A stretch of 51,319 nt of DNA from a virus: positions 1-51,319 of the IMG/VR virus record IMGVR_UViG_3300027749_000155, one strand, 5' to 3'. The notes beneath the pieces were generated by a model. That model ran no database searches. It saw only the letters and a program-made list of their open reading frames with translations, and was not told the origin of the DNA. Positions within the stretch are counted from its first letter, which is position 1. Every line of letters begins with the position of its first letter. This document shows, piece by piece, positions 28,733 through 36,248 of the stretch. A program made the translations under genes and the position numbers.

Positions 28733-29450
28733 TGATATTTACCAATGGTGCAAGAATACTGAGAGTTCCACCAGAACTAATTTCAACATCACCTTTGGCT
28801 TGTATAGTAATCTTTCCATTTATCGCAACAATAGACATATCACCAGATTCCACAATAATGTTCTTGTCTCCGATTGTAATATCAATATTGTCTTTAACAG
28901 CCTTTGCTACAACCGTACCATCTGGATTGATTTCGATGTAACTTCCGCTTGTATGATATACATGAATTCTTTCAGACTTAGGTGTATCATCAACTTCGAT
29001 TACATGCCCAGCAACAGTTGTCATTGTCTTGTTGAAGGGGTAGACTGCTTTATAGTTTGTTTGCGGCTCATAGTCTAAGTAATCTTTTTGGACTGGCGCT
29101 AGCCCTCTAGCAATCTTGGACACGTCATTATTCTTTTCGTTGCCACCTCTTGCAGAAAGATTGAACGTTCCCATGATTAATGGTTTGGCTTTCTCTTTAC
29201 CATCGAGATAAAACCCAACAACGTATGATCCTTTGAAAACGCCAGTGGGTGAAATTCCAACACCATCAAACGCCGCTGATGTGATAGGCATCATCACGAT
29301 TGCCCACGGAAGATCAGCAGTCTCAATTTTATTGAAATGCTCGTTTAAGATTCTAACGCGAACTCTTCCATTTTTTAGTGGATCTACGATATCTTCCACG
29401 ATACCAACAAACCAAGTGAATCCTTCTTCGCCCATATTTTGTGTTGTCAT
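28725..29450 (-). CDS. 5: Baseplate hub spike protein gp5-like, lacking lysozyme domain, 241 aa
   Basis: Residues ~10-105 form the gp5 / VgrG OB-fold domain (FTWFVGIVEDIVDPLKNGRV, RVRILNEHFNKIETADLPWA, GSYVVGFYLDG). The C-terminal third consists of short beta-strand repeats (IHVYHTSGSYIEINPDGTVV, DNIDITIGDKNIIVESGDMS, GKITIQAKGDVEISSGG), the triple-stranded beta-helix needle. T4 gp5 is 575 residues with a lysozyme domain between these parts; here that domain is absent, so the spike is purely mechanical, like VgrG or P2 gpV. A separate lysozyme-like domain is encoded at 36249-37757. The gene lies 2 nt after the gp27-like gene, its expected partner. Hub identity is strong; the symbol is by analogy. 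Confidence 0.88.
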   Translation of the reverse strand: MTTQNMGEEGFTWFVGIVEDIVDPLKNGRVRVRILNEHFNKIETADLPWAIVMMPITSAAFDGVGISPTGVFKGSYVVGFYLDGKEKAKPLIMGTFNLSARGGNEKNNDVSKIARGLAPVQKDYLDYEPQTNYKAVYPFNKTMTTVAGHVIEVDDTPKSERIHVYHTSGSYIEINPDGTVVAKAVKDNIDITIGDKNIIVESGDMSIVAINGKITIQAKGDVEISSGGTLSILAPLVNING

Positions 29451-29452
29451 GA

Positions 29453-30709
29453 TTAACTTTCCAAAAATCCAGTTCTTACGATTTCACAAGATTGTGAGTA
29501 CTTTGGTTTTCCTGAAGGATGGATAATGTGTCTGAGTTTTGTGATGACATAACTTCCCGAAAGAAGTCGGTTCTTGCTCGCCTTCGTCAAGCCATCGACT
29601 TTTGGAAATTCAACATTTATTACAGACCCAGCAACCAAAACAGAATCACCATGAATATGGATATTTATCATGTTGCTTAACATTTTCATCACATAATCTC
29701 TTAGATAACTGTTCTTGGTAATACGATCATAATCACTATCATTTGAAACTGGCACCAGCATATTGACAGATGCAGAATCTTTATCGTTTGCTAGATCGTC
29801 TGCCATAACTTTTTGGATGTGTGTTGCCTCAGAATTCAAAGTGCTGGTCTCACTACCCTTAAGAGCATCAAACTTGACTTCTTCATATTGCCCTGTGTTG
29901 ATATTGAATGACCATGTAGAGTTAGTTAAACCACCACGTCCAACGGTGTCCATTAGATTTTCCATCTTGACGTGTTCAACAGCAAGAACTTGTCTCCAAT
30001 CTGAATCAGAGAAGTTTCTTTTATTCGCGCTATTAGAGAAAAAGTTTCTATCACCAGAAACAACTGATGGATGTTTCTTTCCTTCAGCAATGATCTGCTC
30101 AACAGTCAGAAAGTTGTATCCAAGCCTATTTTCATAAAAACAATATGGAGATGCCTTGCCTTTTTTTGATACCGATCTTCTTCTTACCTTATCAATCGCT
30201 TTAAATATGTTCAACTTGGAAATAGGCACAAAGTCAACATTCTTTGTTCCTTCAATAGTAATCTTCTTGTCGCTCTTTAAACGTGCAAACAAGTTGGCAA
30301 CCATTTGTTCATGTGACATATCAACAAAGTTTTGTGTCACGTTCATACTTGAAGATTTGATATATTCTTTACTGGCTAGAGACACAGTATAAGTTTTAAA
30401 CTTATCCACTTCGTTTGACTTGCCATTCGCAATAGATAATATCTTTAACTTGAATGATGATGGAGTCGAGTCACCTTTACCAGTATATGAAAGAAAATCA
30501 ATTTCTACATCACTGTACCCAAGCAATAGATTGTCACTGAACCCAATGGTATCTACCATGAGCATAGTCCCAAAAATTGCAGGTGACATAATACTTTCGA
30601 AAATATCGATTTGCTTTACATATGGAATAAGATTGATTCTGTTACCACTGGTGTGAATCAACTCAAATCGTTTAATATTTACTTCGCCTGGATTTAAATT
30701 TGTTGTCAT
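29453..30709 (-). CDS. 27: Baseplate hub protein gp27-like, 418 aa
   Basis: An early segment (VNIKRFELIHTSGNRINLIP, IDIFESIMSPAIFGTMLMVD) and the tandem 'tube-like' domain style match T4 gp27, the trimeric hub ring (391 residues) that docks the gp5 spike. The middle part has KVRRRSVSKKGKASPYCFYE and YNFLTVEQIIAEGK, which resemble the hub domains of late-control D / gp27 proteins. The end (KNRLLSGSYVITKLRHIIHP) is typical of gp27-like C-termini where a strand joins the hub sheet. It is translationally coupled to gp53 (shared base at 30709) and followed by gp5. Primary-sequence identity to T4 gp27 is low, so the call rests on these patterns plus gene order. Confidence 0.82.
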   Translation of the reverse strand: MTTNLNPGEVNIKRFELIHTSGNRINLIPYVKQIDIFESIMSPAIFGTMLMVDTIGFSDNLLLGYSDVEIDFLSYTGKGDSTPSSFKLKILSIANGKSNEVDKFKTYTVSLASKEYIKSSSMNVTQNFVDMSHEQMVANLFARLKSDKKITIEGTKNVDFVPISKLNIFKAIDKVRRRSVSKKGKASPYCFYENRLGYNFLTVEQIIAEGKKHPSVVSGDRNFFSNSANKRNFSDSDWRQVLAVEHVKMENLMDTVGRGGLTNSTWSFNINTGQYEEVKFDALKGSETSTLNSEATHIQKVMADDLANDKDSASVNMLVPVSNDSDYDRITKNSYLRDYVMKMLSNMINIHIHGDSVLVAGSVINVEFPKVDGLTKASKNRLLSGSYVITKLRHIIHPSGKPKYSQSCEIVRTGFLES

Positions 30710-31584
30710 TATGATCTCAATAGTTGTGTAAGTTGTCTGTCAACGCCATCTTTAATGCTGTTTCTTAACAAAAAGATATTTCTTTTATCTTCGTTATGTT
30801 CTATTTCAAAGTCATATACGTTTACAGGTGCCCAATACTTCATCTCATTTGCTGGAATACAAGTAACAAGATCAGTGACTGTATTGACTGAATATGTGCC
30901 TACGCTCCCATATTTACCGTATAGAGTATTAGTAGCAGTAGTTATAAATGCGCCTTCAATATGCTTTACAGTGATAGTGGCAGTGTCAACATCAGATGAA
31001 ATCAATTCAGCCTTGGCAACAATGCTTCCATTATAGACTTGATATATCTTATCGCCTGAAACAAATGCATTAGATGCAAAAGCGCCAATAGTCAACTGCT
31101 TTATATAGTTTGTAGATGCAATCCAATCGATTTGTTTTCTGGAATGCCCTATGATCTGATTTGCATAATCTATAATAGGCGTATAATATTTCTTCAAAGG
31201 ACCTGATAACATTTCATATGCATAGACAGTAATAGTTTCTTCATCGACCCAATTGTTTCTGTAATAAAGAACAGTGTCTCTGGCTTTTTCTAATGTACCA
31301 TACTTGCCCTTGATGTATTCATTCAGTGCGATAGAATTTTTGAACACATCATGATATGGATCAACAGTTCTATTACTGAAGTGATAAATCCAGTCATAAT
31401 AAGAATCGCCGTAATATGCATCTGCAATGTGATCTGCTCTATGAACCGAATCTTCTATTCTATGAGGAACAAAACTTGTTGCATCATTCATGGTATTTTC
31501 AGAGAACTTTATTCGAGCCATGATATTCTTTACAGGGCTGCCGTTATACATCACAACAGGAAATCTATCGAAATACTTAGACAT
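30709..31584 (-). CDS. 53: Baseplate wedge subunit gp53
   Basis: Recognised by the N-terminal SKYFDRFPVVMYNGSPVKNI, then IADAYYGDSYYDWIYHFSNR and DPYHDVFKNSIALNEYIKGK, all hallmarks of gp53 (YYxD..YDW.I...N). T4 gp53 is 196 residues; this one carries ~90 extra residues in a strand-rich insertion (GDKIYQVYNGSIVAKAELIS) related to the small beta modules seen in the gp7-position protein, before a conserved C-terminal ending (YWAPVNVYDFEIEHNEDKRN). gp53 joins wedges to the hub and helps recruit the sheath. Genes on both sides overlap or abut by one base. Confidence 0.93.
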   Translation of the reverse strand: MSKYFDRFPVVMYNGSPVKNIMARIKFSENTMNDATSFVPHRIEDSVHRADHIADAYYGDSYYDWIYHFSNRTVDPYHDVFKNSIALNEYIKGKYGTLEKARDTVLYYRNNWVDEETITVYAYEMLSGPLKKYYTPIIDYANQIIGHSRKQIDWIASTNYIKQLTIGAFASNAFVSGDKIYQVYNGSIVAKAELISSDVDTATITVKHIEGAFITTATNTLYGKYGSVGTYSVNTVTDLVTCIPANEMKYWAPVNVYDFEIEHNEDKRNIFLLRNSIKDGVDRQLTQLLRS

Positions 31585-32763
31585 TTATGCTCCAGTTCCT
31601 GTTGTGGTTGAACCTGTTAATGTATTCAATGTGGTCTTCAGATTTCCTAATACCACTTCTCCCGCACCTTGTTTAGCCACACCATAATCGTTTGCAGTGA
31701 AGTATTCGACCTCTAATAAAGCGATTGACAATGTGATAAACCCTGGTGCCGGTCCCGCACCTTTAGATGCAAAGAATGCTGGCAGTTCTGGCGCATAGTT
31801 GACACTCACAGATTCGATCACGCAAGTCTTAAAGACATACATGTAAGAATCATCATATCCTGTATTTGGATTCCAGTTTCCATTTCCCCATGGGTGCAAT
31901 GTTACCTGGCACATATCAGGAAATGCTAATGCAGCAGTTGTATCCGAGAATACTTTTGGTAATGCACTCTGCTTAAATCTTTTGATAATATCTCGAATGG
32001 TTCTGCTTTCACTTTCGTTATTAGGAGCAAAGGTCCATGAGAACTTATGTGACCGCATTTTAGGAGACTTGAACACAGTTGCGATATTTGGGTTTGCAAC
32101 CGCGCCTGCCGCTTGTTGAAGAGACATTAAGAAATCGTTACCAAGTAATGATGCAGCAGTCTCTACACCATATGCAGCAGCGGCGATGCCTGCTTGGCCA
32201 ACTGTGTTTCCACTCAAGCCTTCAGCAGCAGAAGGAACACCATTGAAAACAGACCCCGCCATTCCAGTAGTGCCACTGTTATAATCAACTTCATGACTCT
32301 CAATCAAATCTCTTGGCAATGGCAGAGAGATAGAATCTTTTTCTATTTTTTGTACGGGGTAAAATGGTGTTGGTCTTTCATATGCTTTGAATGCGAATGA
32401 TACGTAATACTTGTTCAAGTCTGCTGGATAATGAAGATTGTTGATTGTGGATGGCTGCGAAAGCGTATCACCAATAGAATCAGTGGCAGCAAAGCCTGTA
32501 TTTTTAATGATATCTTTTTTTGTTATTCTGTCGAGTTCTCCATTAAAAGCGCCGAAGAACTCACTAGCAATACCAGATAGAATAGAATCGCCAAGAGCCG
32601 CTAAATATTTGTTTCTGCTATTTGAACTTAATCCAAGTCTGCCCAAACTATCACCAACAGCATCGATCAAAGCATTCTCTGCTTTGTTGATGTATCCGCT
32701 GATATTGTTTTTTACCATTTTTTCTAATGGATTGATTACAATTTTTTTGAAGAAATCGGTCAT
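31585..32763 (-). CDS. 48: Baseplate tail-tube cap protein gp48-like, 392 aa
   Basis: Located upstream of gp53 as in T4-like gene clusters. The N-terminus is helical (MTDFFKKIVINPLEKMVKNN). The central and C-terminal part has the tube-protein-like fold with KYYVSFAFKAYERPTPFYPV, MRSHKFSWTFAPNNESESRT, IRDIIKRFKQSALP, and SVNYAPELPAFFASKGAGPA, the conserved gp48 region. T4 gp48 (364 residues) and gp54 form the platform on which the tail tube starts. The frame extends five codons to a TTG, but the ATG at 32763 has AAGG 7 nt upstream and lies 26 nt from a perfect late promoter, so I take it as the start. It opens the 20-kb minus-strand baseplate operon. Confidence 0.9.
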   Translation of the reverse strand: MTDFFKKIVINPLEKMVKNNISGYINKAENALIDAVGDSLGRLGLSSNSRNKYLAALGDSILSGIASEFFGAFNGELDRITKKDIIKNTGFAATDSIGDTLSQPSTINNLHYPADLNKYYVSFAFKAYERPTPFYPVQKIEKDSISLPLPRDLIESHEVDYNSGTTGMAGSVFNGVPSAAEGLSGNTVGQAGIAAAAYGVETAASLLGNDFLMSLQQAAGAVANPNIATVFKSPKMRSHKFSWTFAPNNESESRTIRDIIKRFKQSALPKVFSDTTAALAFPDMCQVTLHPWGNGNWNPNTGYDDSYMYVFKTCVIESVSVNYAPELPAFFASKGAGPAPGFITLSIALLEVEYFTANDYGVAKQGAGEVVLGNLKTTLNTLTGSTTTGTGA

Positions 32764-32788
32764 CTGATGCCTTAACAAGAGTTTCTTT

Positions 32789-32802
32789 TATTTATATAAA
32801 TA
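32789..32802. promoter_or_regulatory. Palindromic back-to-back late promoters
   Basis: TATTTATATAAATA is a perfect 14-bp palindrome containing TATAAATA on the plus strand (32795-32802) and on the minus strand (32796-32789). It fires leftward into the gp48 baseplate operon and rightward into the gp4-like gene, whose ATG (32807) lies only 4 nt beyond the element, so the rightward transcript would be leaderless or nearly so. Confidence 0.8.
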
Positions 32803-32806
32803 ATCC

Positions 32807-33256
32807 ATGGCTTACAAAACACACAAAGGAAAGTTTAAACCATTTCATCCTGAGAAGTATCTCGGCGATCCGAGTAATATTGTCTACAGATCAAGATGGG
32901 AACTCAAGTTCATGAGTTATCTAGACGGTCATCCAAATGTTATCAAGTGGTCAAGTGAAGAGTTGGCTATCCCTTACAAGTCTCCAATAGACAATAAGAT
33001 TCACAGATACTTTCCAGATTTCGTGATCAAGAAGAGAACGCCTGAAGGATTGATTGAGACTACTGTAGTCGAGATTAAGCCTAAAGTCCAGTGTGCACCG
33101 CCTAAAGTTCAGACCAAAGCAACTCGCAAATATATTACAGAAGTCCAAACATGGGGTATAAATAGTGCTAAGTGGGCTGCATGTAGTAACTACTGCAAAG
33201 AACGCAAATGGAAGTTTGAGATTATAACTGAAGTAGAACTAGGAATCGCTCGTTAA
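32807..33256 (+). CDS. 4: Head completion nuclease gp4-like, 149 aa
   Basis: T4 gp4 (gp50/65) is 150 residues, and this matches in length. A PD-(D/E)xK nuclease core is visible: RSRWELKFMSYLDGHPNVIK (helix with Glu near residue 33), RYFPDFVIKKR (the acidic D near 65), and TVVEIKPKVQ (ExK near 88). gp4 is needed to finish DNA-filled heads before tail joining, and its putative nuclease may trim DNA ends. The ATG lies 4 nt after a TATAAATA element, and no Shine-Dalgarno is seen upstream. Its stop overlaps the next gene's ATG (TAATG). Divergently placed from the gp48 baseplate operon. Confidence 0.9.
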   Translation: MAYKTHKGKFKPFHPEKYLGDPSNIVYRSRWELKFMSYLDGHPNVIKWSSEELAIPYKSPIDNKIHRYFPDFVIKKRTPEGLIETTVVEIKPKVQCAPPKVQTKATRKYITEVQTWGINSAKWAACSNYCKERKWKFEIITEVELGIAR

Positions 33257-33852
33257 TGGCAAATGTATTTGATACAATCATCACTAAAGGCGTTCGTTCT
33301 GGACAGATTCCAGCGCGGACTAAAGAGGCGCGTGATTGGTTTCGTACAACTGCTGGCAAGATCAGTAGCATCAACGAACGATCATTGTTGAACTCTGATA
33401 AAGACAGGCTCCAGAAAGAGCCGTTGCCTGGACAGATGTACATGTTCTATTACGATCCAAAGCACAAAGACACACTGCCATTCTATGACAGATTTCCACT
33501 GATCTTTCCATTCAAGAAGATTCCAGGCGGCTTTCTAGGATTGAATCTGCACTATCTGCCACCACAACTCAGAGCGAAGTTGATGGATGGGCTGTATGAA
33601 TATGCAAACAATAGCAGATATGATGAATCAACCAAACTGAAACTGAACTATGAACTGCTATCTAAAGTGTCAACTCTGAAATATTTCTCTCCATGCATCA
33701 AGCACTACCTGACAAGCCATGTTAGATCAAAGATGATGTATGTGTATCCATCTGAATGGGATATTGCCCTGATGCTTCCTACAGCCAGGTTTGAAAAAGC
33801 AACCACATCACAGGTTTGGGCTGATAGCAAGAAAAAAATCAGACAGATTTAG
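33256..33852 (+). CDS. Conserved T4-like protein coupled to gp4, 198 aa
   Basis: The protein opens FDTIITKGVRSGQIPARTKE and holds MYMFYYDPKHKDTLPFYDRF, PLIFPFKKIPGGFLGLNLHY and LPPQLRAKLMDGLYEY, a pattern conserved beside gp4 in T4-like cyanophages and relatives. The Lys/Arg-rich C-terminus (DSKKKIRQI) may contact DNA. Coupling to gp4 (TAATG overlap) suggests a role in head completion or DNA-end handling. In T4 the neighbour of gene 4 is gene 2 (DNA end protector), so a gp2-type role is possible by synteny, but I see no direct sequence link and give no symbol. Its 3' end overlaps the convergent HNH gene by 14 nt. Confidence 0.8.
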   Translation: MANVFDTIITKGVRSGQIPARTKEARDWFRTTAGKISSINERSLLNSDKDRLQKEPLPGQMYMFYYDPKHKDTLPFYDRFPLIFPFKKIPGGFLGLNLHYLPPQLRAKLMDGLYEYANNSRYDESTKLKLNYELLSKVSTLKYFSPCIKHYLTSHVRSKMMYVYPSEWDIALMLPTARFEKATTSQVWADSKKKIRQI

Positions 33853-34399
33853 GACATTTCTTTTCGTGTCTGGTTATGTTTGATACATTTGATACCATAT
33901 CACAATAACTGCATTTTCTTCTATTGTTTTTTATTATTTCCGAGTGTTTTTTGCGACCTTCTTCATTAAACCGTAAAACATTCGCTTCTCTCAGTTTTTG
34001 TTTTGTTTCATCCGTTCTTTCGTATTTTCCTATATTACCTTTATCTGATTTTGGTTTACGCAGTGCTTGTTTATGTTTTTCTGTTTTTGGTTTACACATT
34101 TTATCAGCACTCGCTTTAATTCTTGGATCTGATTTTGTTAATCCTTTATTCCAAGGAATTCTTCCTATATTTTTTTTACCTAATTTTTTTCCATTTTTTA
34201 CATATATTTCTTTTAATATTTCTTCTTTATCAATTTGTCCAGATAATCCTTTCCAAGCGAGATAATCTTCTTTTCTTTCATGTTGTTCATAAAGCATTCT
34301 ATGCGCTTCTGCATGTTCTTCAACACTCAATTCAATAAGATTATCTGTGTCGTCTGTGCCGCCCATATGCTTGGGAATAATATGATGTTTATGAATCAT
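33839..34399 (-). CDS. HNH homing endonuclease with NUMOD3 and zinc-finger motifs, 186 aa
   Basis: The N-terminus carries the HNH active site (HKHHIIPKHMGGTDDTDNLI, ELSVEEHAEAHRMLYEQH). Residues ~80-155 contain NUMOD3-type DNA-binding repeats (GRIPWNKGLTKSDPRI, KPKTEKHKQALRKP, RTDETKQKLREANVLR). The C-terminus is a C2H2-like zinc finger (CSYCDMVSNVSNITRHEKKC). The layout is that of free-standing phage homing endonucleases. It sits opposite the flanking late genes, overlaps the gp4-partner gene by 14 nt, has AAGG 9 nt before its ATG, and has its own minus-strand TATAAATA. The composition (poly-T runs on the plus strand) is more AT-rich than the flanking virion genes, consistent with recent transfer. 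Confidence 0.9.
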   Translation of the reverse strand: MIHKHHIIPKHMGGTDDTDNLIELSVEEHAEAHRMLYEQHERKEDYLAWKGLSGQIDKEEILKEIYVKNGKKLGKKNIGRIPWNKGLTKSDPRIKASADKMCKPKTEKHKQALRKPKSDKGNIGKYERTDETKQKLREANVLRFNEEGRKKHSEIIKNNRRKCSYCDMVSNVSNITRHEKKCPKSV

Positions 34400-34411
34400 T
34401 GGAGTAACCTT

Positions 34412-34438
34412 TATAAATAGAGTATGATGATATTTATA
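34412..34438. promoter_or_regulatory. Face-to-face late promoters for HNH gene and gp54
   Basis: TATAAATA on the plus strand (34412-34419) drives the gp54 operon; TATAAATA on the minus strand (34438-34431) drives the HNH gene. They point toward each other with 11 nt between, so each polymerase must cross the other's promoter. The two form a 9-bp inverted repeat (TTATAAATA / TATTTATAA). Confidence 0.75.
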
Positions 34439-34501
34439 ATAAATCTACTTTCTAGAAGCAAAAATAGAACAACTAAGAGACAAGAAGAAGGTTAGAGGGT
34501 A

Positions 34502-35365
34502 ATGGCATTATTTGGATTGATTTCATCAGATGAAGAACTGTCGGCGGACAGAGCGCGTCTTGCTGCTTCTAAAGATTTCGCAACTCGATCAATAGAAGAC
34601 GCTTCTAAGTATAACATGAGCGATTCTCAAAGACTTAATCCTCAAACGGGTAAGCCGTATGATCCGATTAACAAAAAAGCAATATCAACACAACAAGAAA
34701 TACAGAATTTAAAATCTGTTCCAAATCCTAATATTGCACAAAAAACTTCTTTTGATATACAAAACTTCAGAACAGAAATAAACGAGAACGGCATTCTACC
34801 AACAAATAGATTTTTGGTAGTAATGCCTCGACCACTTATTTTTGCCAATGATCCTATGACAAATCAGTATTTTGATTTAAGAAACGAGTTTTTGACATTG
34901 AGATGTGAAAATGTTGTTTTGCCTGGAATGTCTTTTAATAACATGGATATCTTCAGATATGGATATGGTGTTAGAGAACAACGCCCATATGGTGTCAAGT
35001 TTGACAGTATAGCATTGACATTCGTTGTTGATAGAGAAACCAAAGTGATCGACTATTTTAATAAATGGACAAATCACATCATAAACTATGACGTGTCAAA
35101 AGGCATGGCACCTGCAGGCGGCAATATGCCATTTGAACTAACATATAAAGATGACTACATCTGTAAGCAAATGCAAATATATGTGTATGATTACAACAAC
35201 AACAGAAAAACCAAAGTCACACTGTTTGATGCATACCCAGAATCCACAAATCCTATTAACTTAGATTCTGGTAATGGAGATATGATGAAGTTCACAACAA
35301 CTATCAAATATACATATCTCACTATTGAAACATCTGCGGACGATACTGCAACCAAAGGAAAATAA
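34502..35365 (+). CDS. 54: Tail tube initiator gp54-like, 287 aa
   Basis: Residues ~90-275 have the tail-tube/gp54 fold signature: GILPTNRFLVVMPRPLIF, LTLRCENVVLPGMSFNN, YGVKFDSIALTFVVDRE, KVIDYFNKWTNHIINYD, then DAYPESTNPINLDSGNGDMM, the loop conserved between gp19 and gp54. The helical, polar N-terminal ~80 residues are what distinguishes gp54 from tube protein gp19. T4 gp54 is 320 residues and with gp48 starts tube polymerisation on the hub. AGAGGG lies before the ATG, with a late promoter 83 nt upstream. An alternative is a divergent gp19 tube protein; gp48 in the neighbouring operon and gp26 after it favour gp54. Confidence 0.82.
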   Translation: MALFGLISSDEELSADRARLAASKDFATRSIEDASKYNMSDSQRLNPQTGKPYDPINKKAISTQQEIQNLKSVPNPNIAQKTSFDIQNFRTEINENGILPTNRFLVVMPRPLIFANDPMTNQYFDLRNEFLTLRCENVVLPGMSFNNMDIFRYGYGVREQRPYGVKFDSIALTFVVDRETKVIDYFNKWTNHIINYDVSKGMAPAGGNMPFELTYKDDYICKQMQIYVYDYNNNRKTKVTLFDAYPESTNPINLDSGNGDMMKFTTTIKYTYLTIETSADDTATKGK

Positions 35366-35367
35366 TC

Positions 35368-36081
35368 ATGGCTTTACCAAAAATCCAATCTCCAATATTT
35401 GAAATTGAAATTCCTTCATTCAACAAGACTTATGAGTTTAGGCCTTTCCTTGTCAAAGAGGAAAAGATTCTATTGATGGCCCAACAATCGGATAGCAATA
35501 GAGATATTCTCAAGTCTATTAAACAGATAATCAATAACTGTTGTATCTCAGAAGATTTGGATATTGACAGTCTTACCATGACGGACATCGAATTCATCTT
35601 CTTAAAACTAAGATCACGGTCGGTCAACAATATCATTGAAGTCAAATACAAAGATAGAGAAGATGAAAAAGAATATACATTTAAGATCGATCTAGAAGAA
35701 GTCCAAGTTACTCGCCCAAAAGCCATCGATAACAATATTCAACTTGGTAATGGTATTGGTATGATTATGAAGCATCCAACAGCATCAGTATTTGATGAAG
35801 CAGACGATCTAGAAGATGGATTGGATGATGTTTTGAATTTCTTTGTTAAGAAATGTATTGTTGAGATTTATGATGAAGAAACTGTTTATCCTGTATATGA
35901 ACATACCGATGAAGAACTCCAGACCTTTATCGATAGCATCGATACCAAAAGTTTTGAGAAAGTAAAAGAGTTCATTGATAACACACCAAAACTTATCTAC
36001 ACGATCAAATATAAAAACTCACTTGATAATGACAGAGAGATTGTGTTGGATACGCTCCGTGATTTTTTTACCTTGGGCTGA
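35368..36081 (+). CDS. 26: Baseplate hub assembly protein gp26-like (zero-frame product), 237 aa
   Basis: Contains the T4 baseplate-hub (gp26/gp51) family pattern: PIFEIEIPSFNKTYEFRPFL, VKEEKILLMAQQSD, IKQIINNCC, LTMTDIEFIFLKLRSRSVNN. This family acts in forming the central hub. The zero frame stops at TGA (36079-36081) right after RDFFTLG. Immediately before, T TTT TTT (36063-36069) is a canonical -1 slippery heptamer in the right phase, and the -1 frame then stays open to 36248, encoding the usual family C-terminus. So two products are expected: 237 residues and, after frameshift, 293. AAAGGA lies upstream of the ATG; the gene follows gp54 by 2 nt. Confidence 0.88.
   Translation: MALPKIQSPIFEIEIPSFNKTYEFRPFLVKEEKILLMAQQSDSNRDILKSIKQIINNCCISEDLDIDSLTMTDIEFIFLKLRSRSVNNIIEVKYKDREDEKEYTFKIDLEEVQVTRPKAIDNNIQLGNGIGMIMKHPTASVFDEADDLEDGLDDVLNFFVKKCIVEIYDEETVYPVYEHTDEELQTFIDSIDTKSFEKVKEFIDNTPKLIYTIKYKNSLDNDREIVLDTLRDFFTLG
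36063..36069 (+). promoter_or_regulatory. Programmed -1 ribosomal frameshift site (T TTT TTT)
   Basis: Seven T residues with zero-frame codons TTT TTT (36064-36069) preceded by T form the X XXY YYZ heptamer. Re-pairing one base back gives TAC CTT GGG CTG in the -1 frame. The zero-frame stop is 9 nt downstream. No strong downstream pseudoknot is evident by eye. A homopolymer indel in the source sequence is the alternative. Confidence 0.75.
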
Positions 36082-36248
36082 GTCATACTAGTCTTAGTAA
36101 TTATTATACCGTGATTTTCTCAATGGTTCAGCATCATAAATATTCAATAACAGATTTAGAAAATCTCATGCCCTATGAACGTGATCTATATGTTGATATG
36201 CTTCTTGACTTCTTAAACAAACAAAAACAAATAATAGAAGAGACCTAA
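36069..36248 (+). CDS. 26: -1 frame C-terminal extension of gp26-like protein, 59 aa
   Basis: After slippage the frame reads YLGLSHTSLSNYYTVIFSMV then QHHKYSITDLENLMPYERDL and ends LLDFLNKQKQIIEET. This GLSHTSL...QHH.YS.T.LE...PYERD pattern is what T4-like hub proteins of this family carry at their C-terminus, so the segment belongs to the same protein. The frame runs without stops from the slip site to the TAA at 36246-36248, which abuts the ATG of the next gene. An internal ATG at 36123 could give a 41-residue product but lacks a convincing ribosome site. The parallel with lambda gpG/gpGT tail chaperones is positional: tube-type gene, frameshift gene, then a tape-measure-like gene. Confidence 0.78.
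   Translation, partial: YLGLSHTSLSNYYTVIFSMVQHHKYSITDLENLMPYERDLYVDMLLDFLNKQKQIIEET

Noticed and set aside
34502-35365. Call as main tail tube protein gp19
   Set aside because: The tube fold is shared, but the long polar N-terminus and neighbours (gp26 directly after it, gp48 close by) fit gp54 better; kept as alternative in the entry.
36123-36248. Independent 41-residue gene after gp26
   Set aside because: The frame is open further upstream to the slippery site, its sequence continues the gp26-family C-terminus, and there is no good ribosome site before the ATG. It is better explained as the frameshift extension.
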